Shown: positions 7,022-14,133, counted from the first letter of the stretch. The stretch is 14,272 nt of DNA from JANMDR01 sp031376425 (GCA_031376425.1 JANMDR010000284.1:1-14272); one strand, 5' to 3'. Numbers and translations are program-made. The notes: generated by a model from the letters alone, not told the origin.

Positions 7022-7633
7022 ATGAATACTCCCAAGGCAAATATACTCAAAGCTGCATCGATACTTTTCCTAAAAGGTGGCGTACGCGCACTGAATGTGC
7101 GGGCCATTGCTGAAGCAGCTGGTATCTCTACCATTGGCATCTATAGTCACTTCCAAGGCAAGCAGGGTATTTTGGATGCACTCTATATTGAGGGTTTTGA
7201 GCAAGTTTCCAAAGCAATGGATGTACTTACAGAAGGCGTAAAGCCCAAAGAAGCTGTGCTTAAAGCGTGCAGTAATTATCTAGAAAACGCCGAGGCCTTT
7301 GAAGCGCATTACCGCTTAATTTTCGGGCAACCCGAGGAGGGTTATGAGCCATCAAAAGCGGCGCATGAAGTGTCAATTACCGCCTTTATCGGCCTAACTA
7401 AACTCGTCGCAAAACTATTACCAGCAACAGCAACTCGCCTAGAGCAGCAAGACGCCGCTATTAAAGTATGGTCAGTCGTTCACGGGTTTGTCTGCTTAAA
7501 GCAGCACACCGTGGCCAAATTTGTGGATATGCGCAGTTGGAAAACACGCACTATGCAGACCCTAGAAGGGGTAGTAAACGATATTGAAAAAGCGGCGAGG
7601 GTACGCAAAAATGATGCAGCTGGCACAAAATGA
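7022..7633 (+). CDS. TetR/AcrR-family transcriptional repressor
   Basis: A 203-aa regulator. The N-terminal HTH is clear: NILKAASILFLKGGVRALNVRAIAEAAGISTIGIYSHFQGKQGILDALY (8-55), with AEAAGISTIGIYSHF the helix-turn-helix and tyrosine/histidine at the usual DNA-contact positions. The C-terminal helical domain binds an unknown ligand and carries no motif I recognise. I prefer the ATG at 7022, because the upstream ATG at 6989 lies inside operator O2 and before the TATAAT box. It is divergent from the flavoprotein/DUF2855 operon, and the two identical palindromes between them make that operon its evident target. The ligand is probably a substrate of those enzymes (inferred from the common TetR arrangement). 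Confidence 0.88.
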   Translation: MNTPKANILKAASILFLKGGVRALNVRAIAEAAGISTIGIYSHFQGKQGILDALYIEGFEQVSKAMDVLTEGVKPKEAVLKACSNYLENAEAFEAHYRLIFGQPEEGYEPSKAAHEVSITAFIGLTKLVAKLLPATATRLEQQDAAIKVWSVVHGFVCLKQHTVAKFVDMRSWKTRTMQTLEGVVNDIEKAARVRKNDAAGTK

Positions 7634-7657
7634 AAAAATGAATTTCAAAAAGCAGCT

Positions 7658-8032
7658 TTACGTTTGTAACGCCCTTGCCTGCAATTCTTGCAACTCCACT
7701 ACTTCTAATGCTTTTTCGTGGGTAGATTCTAAAACGACAGGCGGTGCTACCCCTGCCAAAAATGCTTCTTCCCAACGGCTAACACATATGCACCATTTAT
7801 CACCCGGTTTTAGGCCGGGAAAGTCAAATTCAGGCCTTGGCGTAGAAAGGTCATTTCCTTGCCGTTTACTAAATGCCAAAAATTCTGCCGTAACTTTGGC
7901 ACATACCGTGTGTGAGCCGCGATCTTGCGGGCCCGTGTGACAAAAACCATCTCGATAGAATCCGGTGCGCGGCTCTAAACAACAGCTTTGTAGCGCACCA
8001 CCCAATACATTTTTTGCGGTTTGACTTGGCAT
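7658..8032 (-). CDS. DUF2237 family protein
   Basis: A 124-aa cytosolic protein that matches DUF2237 nearly throughout: NVLGGALQSCC, TGFYRDGFCHTGPQDRGSHTVCA, TAEFLAFSKRQGNDLSTPRPEFDFPGLKPGDKWCICVSRWEEA and APPVVLESTHEKAL. The function is unknown. Conserved cysteines and histidines (CC, FCHTG, SHTVC, WCIC) suggest a metal or redox role, but this is inference. The ATG at 8032 is preferred: it follows the moaE stop by 11 nt with GAGTGG just upstream, while a TTG at 8059 would overlap moaE. It is the last gene of the molybdenum-cofactor cluster and converges on tetR with a 24-bp gap that shows no clear terminator. Confidence 0.88.
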   Translation of the reverse strand: MPSQTAKNVLGGALQSCCLEPRTGFYRDGFCHTGPQDRGSHTVCAKVTAEFLAFSKRQGNDLSTPRPEFDFPGLKPGDKWCICVSRWEEAFLAGVAPPVVLESTHEKALEVVELQELQARALQT

Positions 8033-8043
8033 TTTCCACTCGT

Positions 8044-8523
8044 TTAGTTTTGATTCCAACGCTGCAACGCGGCAGTATCGGATACTCGTGCATCAACCCA
8101 ATGTACGCCATTTTCAGTGCTTTCTTGCTTCCAAAACGGTGCATCGGTTTTCAGAAAATCCATGACATATTCGCATGCGGCAAATGCGGCTTGGCGATGA
8201 GCGCTTGCCACGAGAACCAAAACAATATTGTCAGCAGCGAGCAGTTTACCCACGCGATGGATTACCGTTACCGCCTGTAAGGGCCAACGCTGACTGGCTT
8301 CTGCAACTATGTTCCGCAATGTCTTTTCAGTCATTCCTGGGTAGTGCTCTAAGGTCATTGATGATACTCGGCTGCCAAGATTTGCCTCTCTCACCAAACC
8401 AATGAAACTACAAATCGCGCCAATATCGGCACGGCCTACGCGCATTTTGCTTAACTCCGCGTTAACATCAAAGTCAGTTTCGCTGATCTCAATACGTACC
8501 GCAGTTTCAAGTATAGAAGTCAT
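8044..8523 (-). CDS. moaE: MoaE, molybdopterin synthase catalytic subunit
   Basis: Large subunit of molybdopterin synthase, which inserts two sulfurs from thiocarboxylated MoaD into cyclic pyranopterin monophosphate. The 159 aa are normal for the family. Recognisable parts are GAICSFIGLVRE (35-46), LEHYPGMTEK (58-67), AVTVIHRVGKL (84-94) and ASAHRQAAFAACEYVMDFLKTDAPFWKQE (106-134). His109-Arg110, Lys125 and Lys132 fall in the places of the E. coli active-site residues; the two lysines keep the 7-residue spacing of K119/K126. It lies 2 nt after moaD, so the two subunits are probably made in equal amounts. Confidence 0.96.
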   Translation of the reverse strand: MTSILETAVRIEISETDFDVNAELSKMRVGRADIGAICSFIGLVREANLGSRVSSMTLEHYPGMTEKTLRNIVAEASQRWPLQAVTVIHRVGKLLAADNIVLVLVASAHRQAAFAACEYVMDFLKTDAPFWKQESTENGVHWVDARVSDTAALQRWNQN

Positions 8524-8525
8524 CT

Positions 8526-8783
8526 TTAACCGCCAGTCACTGGTGGAAAGAATGCAACTTCGTCGCCGCTTGCAATCGGTGTATTCGTATTAGCTATCTC
8601 CTGATTTACTGCTACGCGCCAATTACGCGTTGGTGCTAATGCCTCAGAAAATGCCGCGCTGCGTCCACGCAATGCTTCAATCAAACTGGCAACATCGGTA
8701 ACCGAGGATAGCTTGCAATCAAATTGTTCGCGATTAACACCCAGTGCCTCGCGCAGAGAAGCGAAAAATAATATCGTAATCAT
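8526..8783 (-). CDS. moaD: MoaD, molybdopterin synthase sulfur-carrier subunit
   Basis: Ubiquitin-fold sulfur carrier of 85 aa. It begins ITILFFASLREALG and ends DEVAFFPPVTGG; the terminal Gly-Gly is adenylated by MoeB and converted to the thiocarboxylate used by MoaE. The internal WRVAVNQEI strand and the FPPVTGG tail are diagnostic. Its ATG overlaps the mobB stop by four bases (ATGA), and moaE follows 2 nt after its stop, so the three genes are translationally linked. Confidence 0.96.
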   Translation of the reverse strand: MITILFFASLREALGVNREQFDCKLSSVTDVASLIEALRGRSAAFSEALAPTRNWRVAVNQEIANTNTPIASGDEVAFFPPVTGG

Positions 8784-9337
8784 TGTTGTTGACTCTGCAT
8801 TTGTAATTCCTTGGCCCGGAGCACCGCAATTTCAGGCAACGTGACCGCATGCTCACGAATAAATATAGTAATGGCAGCAATATCATTTAAGTTAAAAATA
8901 ACGATACCCGCACATGGTGCCATATGTTGATCATTGCTTGCGACAGCCTTGATGCGGGCATCTCTAGGGTACAGCGCTGGTTTATTCACCTCCATGCGCT
9001 GCACCTCAAGCTTAGGCAACACGCTATTTTTCCAACCCTCTACTAGCACCAAATCTGCCTCTCCCAAACGCTGGAGATGATCTTCAAGGGTCGGTTCACC
9101 CGCACCATTCATTTCCGCCATCAGCACCCAGCGATGTGGCGCACTGATTAAAACTTGGCTAGCGCCAGCGGCGCGCATACGATAGGAATCCTTACCAGGC
9201 GTATCCATATCGAATCCCTCATGAGCATGCTTCAGCGCAGCAACACGTAGGCCTTCACCCACAAATTGGGCGATCAGCTTTTCAATAAGGGTGGTTTTAC
9301 CGGTACCGGAATAGCCAGTGATTGCAAATACTTTCAT
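8780..9337 (-). CDS. mobB: MobB, molybdopterin-guanine dinucleotide biosynthesis GTP-binding adapter
   Basis: A 185-aa P-loop GTPase that assists MobA in attaching GMP to molybdopterin. Walker A is GYSGTGKTT at residues 8-16; VAALKHAHEGFDMDTPGKDSYRMRAAGA (32-59) and ADLVLVEGWKNSVLPKLEV are typical of MobB. The start gives the canonical MKVFAITGYSGTGKTT. No clear ribosome-binding site precedes it. Neither mobA nor moeA is adjacent, although moeA often lies between mobB and moaD in relatives. SoxC itself uses the non-dinucleotide cofactor, so mobB must serve other molybdoenzymes of the genome (known for the sulfite oxidase family; inference here). Confidence 0.94.
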   Translation of the reverse strand: MKVFAITGYSGTGKTTLIEKLIAQFVGEGLRVAALKHAHEGFDMDTPGKDSYRMRAAGASQVLISAPHRWVLMAEMNGAGEPTLEDHLQRLGEADLVLVEGWKNSVLPKLEVQRMEVNKPALYPRDARIKAVASNDQHMAPCAGIVIFNLNDIAAITIFIREHAVTLPEIAVLRAKELQMQSQQQ

Positions 9338-9366
9338 GCGCTAAATGTAGCAGAAAATACCCGACA

Positions 9367-10620
9367 TTACGGCAAAATTGCGATTGTTCGCGCATCTAAC
9401 CGTCCGGCTCCGGCTTGCGCCTTGAGTGTCACGCGTTTGCCATTGGCAAGGTCAGCTAAATTACCAGCTGTAAAGCTTGCTTGCATCGCGTTAACTAGCT
9501 CTCCTTGGACTACAAAACTTGCGGCGGAGGTAAATTCAGAGATAGCACCCTCAAGGGTAAATTCAGTGCGCTCCTCAGGGGGCACTAACCGCATTTTTGA
9601 CGCCACCAAACCGGTGCTAAGCTGGGTTGCAGTAATTTCTACCTTTGCATTTAGCCGCACTTGACTAAGTAGTTCGCTGGAAATTTTGGCGACGTCAAAC
9701 ATCGTATTTGCCACTTTGATACGATTGATCGGGTTGCCCGTCGTTTCTTGTACCAAACCCTCAAGTTGTACTTCTGCATTGGCCTTACGAATCGTTTCAA
9801 GGCCGGTGATAATACGGGTGGCATCCACACTACCTGCTGCGTTTAATGTGCCCAACACACGAACCAAGTTAGCAACCCCTAATTGCATTGGCGCTGGTGC
9901 CGTTGTTTGCACCGAGCCTGGTAGCGGAATGGCAAAAGCGCCAATGGTGCTATTGACCTGTACATTCGGCAGCGCAAAACCCTGTGCACTCAAGCTAGTA
10001 ATGCGTCCCAACACCTCTACGGTATCGCGAGCAGGGTCAAAGTTCGCACTCACACGCACTAAGCGTGTAGCCAATTCAGCAGATTGTGGTGCAGCTGGCG
10101 TGGCAAATATTTCTACAAAATTTCCCACACTCAAATTTCCAACCCGATCAACGCCACTTAAAATAGTATTTGCATCCACACGATAAGAGCGATTGAGGAC
10201 GGTAATTTCATTAAGTACGGCATCTACTCGTTGCACCGGCCCGCGCACGGCACTTTGGGCAATAAGTTGCGTCAGTTTTGCTTTCGTAGCCGCATTAGTG
10301 ACGGGCACGCCAATGGCATTAACCTGCATACCGAGTCGCAAATTGCTCGGCATACTGATAACTTGAGTATTAATTGCTATAGCCGCAGTGGCATCGTCAA
10401 CACTAACGCCACCAATTTGCGTTGGCCCTAGGCCTTTAATACTGGCCTCTAAACCCACATCTTCGACAGGTGCTGCAATGCCAGTGCCATTTGAGCCAAC
10501 TTTGACTTCTTCTGTGCAGCCGAGCAACAAAAAACTGCTCATTATTACCACAGAGAAACCCAATTTTAGGTCATCTACAAGCGGTTTGATAAAACGTCTA
10601 TTCTCAGGAATTAACATCAT
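9367..10620 (-). CDS. DUF5666-repeat lipoprotein
   Basis: A 417-aa predicted lipoprotein. After an unusually long charged N-region, a hydrophobic stretch ends in a lipobox LLLG-C with Cys35 as the lipidation site. The mature part has about four beta-rich repeats that I assign to DUF5666: about 113-195 (VQRVDAVLNEITVLNRSYRVD), 200-280 (VEVLGRITSLSAQGFALPNVQV), 285-350 (VQLEGLVQETTGNPINRIKVANTMF) and 352-417 (FTLEGAISEFTSAASFVVQGELV). Each contains a VxGxI/V start and a later L-xxGxxVxxxG/A element. Function unknown; probably an envelope protein with small OB-like barrels (inferred). GAGGG precedes ATG-ATG at 10620/10617; either may be used. It follows the DUF6502 gene by 21 nt, a common pairing in betaproteobacteria as I remember it. 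Confidence 0.8.
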   Translation of the reverse strand: MMLIPENRRFIKPLVDDLKLGFSVVIMSSFLLLGCTEEVKVGSNGTGIAAPVEDVGLEASIKGLGPTQIGGVSVDDATAAIAINTQVISMPSNLRLGMQVNAIGVPVTNAATKAKLTQLIAQSAVRGPVQRVDAVLNEITVLNRSYRVDANTILSGVDRVGNLSVGNFVEIFATPAAPQSAELATRLVRVSANFDPARDTVEVLGRITSLSAQGFALPNVQVNSTIGAFAIPLPGSVQTTAPAPMQLGVANLVRVLGTLNAAGSVDATRIITGLETIRKANAEVQLEGLVQETTGNPINRIKVANTMFDVAKISSELLSQVRLNAKVEITATQLSTGLVASKMRLVPPEERTEFTLEGAISEFTSAASFVVQGELVNAMQASFTAGNLADLANGKRVTLKAQAGAGRLDARTIAILP

Positions 10621-10641
10621 ACCCTCATCAAGTTTTACAAT

Positions 10642-11526
10642 TTAAGAGCTGGAATCGCGGTTTGGCGATTCAGCATAGAAATACATGCCAACACGAATAC
10701 GGGTTTGATTATTTTCTGGGCTATTGCTCGCATCCTCAGCCTCCAAGGCAATCGCACGCGCCACCAAATCATCATGAAAAACCTGCCACTGTGCTTGACT
10801 GATGCTGTGTAGTTTTTGCGCGGAAGCTTCTGATAGTTCATCAGCAAATATCGCACGTTCCAAAAATGGATTAGCTGGCGATGCTGACTCTAAGCGCAAT
10901 AAATTACTGACGCCAGCGGCACTGTGATCGCTTAAGTTTTCAGCAAACGGCAATAAGCTATCTGCTAAAGCACGGTTTGATAAGAACTGGTCAATAACGA
11001 GCATAATTTCTCCTGCGTCATTTTGCTCGACGATATTCAACCGTAACAGTTCTTCGAGCACAGCCGATGGCCGATGATCTTGGGTAACGCTGCGCACCAA
11101 CTCATCAAAAGACGGCTTTCCTGCAGGAGCCATATCAGCACGCGGCAAAATACGCGGATCGCCGTCGCGCGTGCGAAAACGCCGCTGCGTCCGCCACGCG
11201 GTGTGTACCGCCGCTGCAAACGATGTAACCGAATCACCTGTAGCCATTGCCTCTTCATCAGTAGTGAGGCGACGAATTTCTTTACGATTCAATCCTGTTA
11301 GTAACGATAACTTTGAATCTGTTGCATCCGCATCCGCAAAATACTTTTTGGCTGCATCGACATAAACTTGCTTCAAAAGCTCGTTGGTTGTTTGAAAATT
11401 AACGCCCTTGGCAATCAACAAACGCACTATTGGCGACAACACCAAACGCAGCGCCGCCAAGAGCTTTGGTGTCGGATTGGTTTGTGTTTGGCTGTTGGGT
11501 GTCGAACTGTTGAACGGTGCCTTCAA
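10642..11526 (-). CDS. DUF6502 family protein
   Basis: A 294-aa soluble protein that I assign to DUF6502. The conserved block is LLAALRLVLSPIVRLLIAKGVNFQTTNELLKQVYVDAAKKYF (22-63), followed by DSKLSLLTGLNRKEIRRL (70-87), which reads like a helix-turn-helix. The rest is mainly helical with no other motif I know. It may be a DNA-binding or regulatory protein; this is inferred from the helix pattern alone. The only fitting start is TTG at 11526, preceded by GGAG with 4 nt between; an overlapping ATG lies in another frame. It heads the minus-strand series DUF6502-DUF5666-mobB-moaD-moaE-DUF2237 and is divergent from the secreted paralogue genes. Confidence 0.78.
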   Translation of the reverse strand: MKAPFNSSTPNSQTQTNPTPKLLAALRLVLSPIVRLLIAKGVNFQTTNELLKQVYVDAAKKYFADADATDSKLSLLTGLNRKEIRRLTTDEEAMATGDSVTSFAAAVHTAWRTQRRFRTRDGDPRILPRADMAPAGKPSFDELVRSVTQDHRPSAVLEELLRLNIVEQNDAGEIMLVIDQFLSNRALADSLLPFAENLSDHSAAGVSNLLRLESASPANPFLERAIFADELSEASAQKLHSISQAQWQVFHDDLVARAIALEAEDASNSPENNQTRIRVGMYFYAESPNRDSSS

Positions 11527-11602
11527 AATACTCCATTCGTTTATTACGAAAAATTATTTTTGTCTAAACGTAAATATTTCACTTGCATCAAAAGCGTTTT
11601 GC

Positions 11603-11615
11603 GGGAATAATTCCC
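11603..11615. promoter_or_regulatory. 13-bp palindrome in the divergent DUF6502/secreted-protein intergenic region
   Basis: GGGAAT-A-ATTCCC is a perfect 6-1-6 dyad, 39 bp before the ATG at 11654 and 76 bp before the DUF6502 start. It is a plausible operator for either direction. No regulator can be assigned from the sequence. Confidence 0.35.
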
Positions 11616-11653
11616 ACATCAAGATTATTTCCTACTTTTCACACGAGGTCAAT

Positions 11654-12520
11654 ATGAAAATGCAAACTGCACAAGTTTTAACACGGAATCATTTTGGAGT
11701 TATTGCCAGAAGTATAGCGGCCTTAATTTTAAGCACTGTTGCGCTCTCAAGCGCAGCGCAAAACAATGCGCCATTGCCCTTCACACCAGCGATTTCGACC
11801 GAACCTACGAATGCACCGCAGAATACGCCGCGCGTTATCACGGTGCAAGGACAATGGCCAAACGGTTGCCCGCCTTCAAGCGGCACAATGACAACTGATC
11901 TAGCCGAATCAGATTATTTGATTACCATCGCGCTTATTATTCCGCAAACACTCCTGCCTTGTACGCAAGCCATCACCAGCTACACAGTGAAATTTAACTA
12001 CACGCCTCAAGCATTGGGCGTCATCCGCGTAATGGTAAAAGCAATTGGCGATGGCGTGGGTAGCATTCCAGGCGGCGCTGGCACAATTTCCACGTCACTC
12101 CTTGGCCAAAATCGGGGAATTGCTGACGTATCCGGCATGTGGTATGACCCGAATACCAATGGCTCAGGCGTTTCGATTATTCATAATTATCAAGGTGTAA
12201 GCAGCGGCTTATTCGCCGCGTGGTTTGCCTATGACAGCAGCGGCAATCCGCGCTGGCTAACAATTCAAGAGGGCAAATGGGAAGCCAATAACTTCATTAT
12301 TGGCAATTTATACGAGACTAAAGCTGCCCCAAATCAATGCAACGCCAGCATGCCGCTTTGCGTAGCCCGCTACCTTAGTTTGGTAAAAATTGGCACCGCC
12401 AGACTTTCATTTACCGGCATTGGCCCAAACGCGGGAACACCCCCGCAAGCCACCATTGAGGGCTTTGATCTCAACGGCTCAAGTCTCCTACGATCTAGCG
12501 TGCTGCGGATGCCGCTCTAG
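11654..12520 (+). CDS. Secreted protein of unknown function, tandem paralogue 1
   Basis: A 288-aa protein with a Sec signal (hydrophobic SIAALILSTVALSSAAQ, residues 20-36, cleavage near SSA-AQ). The open frame extends upstream to 11408, but GAGG 5-8 nt before the ATG at 11654 and the signal peptide fix the start. Residues about 45-150 look like an all-beta, Ig-like domain beginning TNAPQNTPRVITVQG, with Cys72 and Cys103. Residues about 154-288 begin GIADVSGMWYDPNTNGSGVSIIHN and contain AAWFAYDSSGNPRWLTIQEGKW, which recalls repeats of the GLWWNPAESGWG type in extracellular proteins of betaproteobacteria and xanthomonads. Cys229 and Cys236 (QCNASMPLC) could form a disulfide. It is followed after 39 bp by its paralogue. 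No enzymatic motif is seen. Confidence 0.75.
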   Translation: MKMQTAQVLTRNHFGVIARSIAALILSTVALSSAAQNNAPLPFTPAISTEPTNAPQNTPRVITVQGQWPNGCPPSSGTMTTDLAESDYLITIALIIPQTLLPCTQAITSYTVKFNYTPQALGVIRVMVKAIGDGVGSIPGGAGTISTSLLGQNRGIADVSGMWYDPNTNGSGVSIIHNYQGVSSGLFAAWFAYDSSGNPRWLTIQEGKWEANNFIIGNLYETKAAPNQCNASMPLCVARYLSLVKIGTARLSFTGIGPNAGTPPQATIEGFDLNGSSLLRSSVLRMPL

Positions 12521-12559
12521 TCATTCTAGTCATTACAAATCTCGTTAAGGAGAAAACAA

Positions 12560-13411
12560 ATGAAAACGCTTTTAATCCACGCCCTGCTTTATGCTTTTGC
12601 GTTAATCCTATTACCCACAGCCAGCCTAGCGACGCAACCAACTTCGATTGCCATTACCGCCGTTTTAGTTACCGTCAATCCCGAAAATGCGCCGCAGAAT
12701 ACCCCGCGCACAATCACTGTGAAAACGTCTGGCGCATTCTTTTGCCTGCCACTCTTTGGTGTCATGAACAGCACCGCCGTCGATGACGCCAATGTGCTGA
12801 CGATAACATTTCCTAACTTTGCGCCTGGCTTTGTATTCCCTACTCCGCCGGCTGTAGCTGTTTGTCCTGCCATTGTCGCATCTGTCGAGCAATCGTTTCA
12901 ATTTACACCAACTAAGGCTGGGGTCATTAAGGTTAGAGCATTACAAACCAATGGCCCCATTAGTGGTCAGGCATCGATTTTAACCTCACCCAAGGGTGAA
13001 ACACGAGGCTTTGCCGACGTTTCAGGAATGTATTATGACAACAGCACCAACGGCTCAGGATTAGCGCTGCATCATAACGCGCAGGGTACTACCAGCGGCT
13101 TATTTGGGACATGGTTTGCGTACGACACTGAAGGCAAACCACGCTGGCTTACGATTCAAGAAACACGCTGGGAAACTACCGATATTTTAGTGGGTAATTT
13201 ATACGAAACAAAAGCGAACGCAAACCAATGCTCGCCAAACTCACCGCTTTGCATCGCGCGTTTTTCAAGCATTCAAAAGGTGGGCACGGTGCGCATTAAT
13301 TTCTTTATCCTTCGTCCACTTGACGATGTAATTCGTCCAACAGAAGTCAAGGCTATTGGCTTAGATGGGGCAACTATGTTTAGCTCCAGCGTATATAGAT
13401 TGCCTCTTTGA
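12560..13411 (+). CDS. Secreted protein of unknown function, tandem paralogue 2
   Basis: A 283-aa protein with a clear Sec signal (MKTLLIHALLYAFALILLPTASLA, cleavage after Ala24). AAGGAG lies 7 nt before the ATG. It matches its upstream neighbour over its length: ENAPQNTPRTITV against TNAPQNTPRVITV, FADVSGMYYDNSTNGSGLALHHN against IADVSGMWYDPNTNGSGVSIIHN, GTWFAYDTEGKPRWLTIQETRW, GNLYETKANANQC, and the end SSVYRLPL against SSVLRMPL. Four cysteines (62, 102, 224, 231) correspond in layout to those of paralogue 1. The N-terminal domains differ more than the C-terminal ones, as if the C-terminal half is the conserved functional or surface-binding part. The role is unknown; the two genes are probably co-transcribed. 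Confidence 0.75.
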   Translation: MKTLLIHALLYAFALILLPTASLATQPTSIAITAVLVTVNPENAPQNTPRTITVKTSGAFFCLPLFGVMNSTAVDDANVLTITFPNFAPGFVFPTPPAVAVCPAIVASVEQSFQFTPTKAGVIKVRALQTNGPISGQASILTSPKGETRGFADVSGMYYDNSTNGSGLALHHNAQGTTSGLFGTWFAYDTEGKPRWLTIQETRWETTDILVGNLYETKANANQCSPNSPLCIARFSSIQKVGTVRINFFILRPLDDVIRPTEVKAIGLDGATMFSSSVYRLPL

Positions 13412-13505
13412 AATTTCCATTTTAAACGCTTCCACTTTTAACCCTTACACTCTAAGCGTCGCAAACTTCGGTACACTATGTTCTTTCAATTTTTAGGAAC
13501 ATAAA

Positions 13506-14036
13506 ATGCAAACAGCGATTTTTGCTGGTGGTTGTTTTTGGTGTACCGAAGCGGTATTTAATGCGGTGATTGGCGTCAACAGCGCTATTTCTGGCTACAT
13601 TGGTGGCAATGATGCAAATCCAAGCTACAAGGATATTTGCAGTGGCACTACCGGCCACGCCGAAGCCGTCAAGATTACTTTTGATGAAACCAAAATTAGC
13701 TATAACGATTTACTAGGGATATTCTTTGCCACCCATGATCCCACCACCCTAAACCGACAAGGTGCCGATCAAGGTACGCAATATCGTTCGGCAGTGTTTT
13801 ATCTTGATGCTGCCCAACTGGCAGCGGCTGAAGCAATGATTGCTGAGCTCACCAAAACACAGGTTTTTTCTGCACCTATAGTCACAGCCTTAACTGCTGC
13901 CACTGTGTTTTATGATGCCGAAGACTATCACCAAGAATATTATGCCAATAATCCGAACCAAGGCTATTGCATGGCAGTGGTGGGACCAAAAGTGGCAAAA
14001 TTTAGAGCCAAATTTAAGCAGTTTTTAAAGAGTTAA
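13506..14036 (+). CDS. msrA: Peptide-methionine (S)-S-oxide reductase MsrA
   Basis: Repairs oxidised methionine by reducing the S-epimer of methionine sulfoxide, with electrons from thioredoxin. The 176 aa form a complete compact cytosolic MsrA without a signal peptide. The catalytic motif AGGCFWCTEAVF (7-18) has Cys10 as the nucleophile. SGYIGG (29-34), GHAEAVKITFD (50-60), FFATHDPTTLNRQGADQGTQYRSAVFY (73-99) and EDYHQEYY (139-146) are family blocks. Cys155 in NQGYCMAVVGPKVAKF corresponds to the usual recycling cysteine. TAGGA lies 7 nt before the ATG. It stands alone, downstream of the secreted-protein pair. Confidence 0.96.
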   Translation: MQTAIFAGGCFWCTEAVFNAVIGVNSAISGYIGGNDANPSYKDICSGTTGHAEAVKITFDETKISYNDLLGIFFATHDPTTLNRQGADQGTQYRSAVFYLDAAQLAAAEAMIAELTKTQVFSAPIVTALTAATVFYDAEDYHQEYYANNPNQGYCMAVVGPKVAKFRAKFKQFLKS

Positions 14037-14037
14037 A

Positions 14038-14133
14038 TTAACTCGGTATCCGCACAGCAGCAATTGCTTTGGCGAGCTTTGCCAGTGTTCGCGGTGCACT
14101 CCCTTCGGCTTTATTATTGGCAATAATATATAA
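14038..14133 (-). pseudogene. C-terminal stub of an interrupted gene, possibly DUF72 (YecE-like)
   Basis: The last 30 or so codons on the minus strand, ending at TAA 14038-14040, encode LYIIANNKAEGSAPRTLAKLAKAIAAVRIPS. The piece ANNKAEGSAPRTLAKLA resembles the end of DUF72 proteins as I remember them. Further upstream (beyond about 14133) the frame stays open to 14250, but its residues look unrelated and coincide with a possible insertion-element end. I therefore read this as a gene cut by an insertion. The family assignment is tentative. Confidence 0.4.

Noticed and set aside
7584..8405. Plus-strand open frames opposite DUF2237 and moaE
   Set aside because: The minus-strand products match DUF2237 and MoaE along their full length; the plus-strand frames have no family features.
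9686..10186. Plus-strand open frame of 166 codons opposite the DUF5666 gene
   Set aside because: Its threonine/serine/alanine-rich composition is that expected of the antisense of a Val/Ala/Asn-rich repeat gene; it has no start context.
11408..11653. N-terminal extension of the first secreted protein upstream of 11654
   Set aside because: It overlaps the DUF6502 gene on the other strand, lacks a ribosome-binding site, and would bury a good signal peptide 82 residues inside the protein.
12517..12534. Tandem 9-bp repeat CTAGTCATT x2 at the end of paralogue 1
   Set aside because: Only two units, covering the stop codon; probably a small slippage duplication with no evident function.
14030..14044. 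GAGTTAA-A-TTAACTC dyad at the msrA stop as a terminator
   Set aside because: The possible loop is too small without melting the stem, and no U tract follows on either strand.
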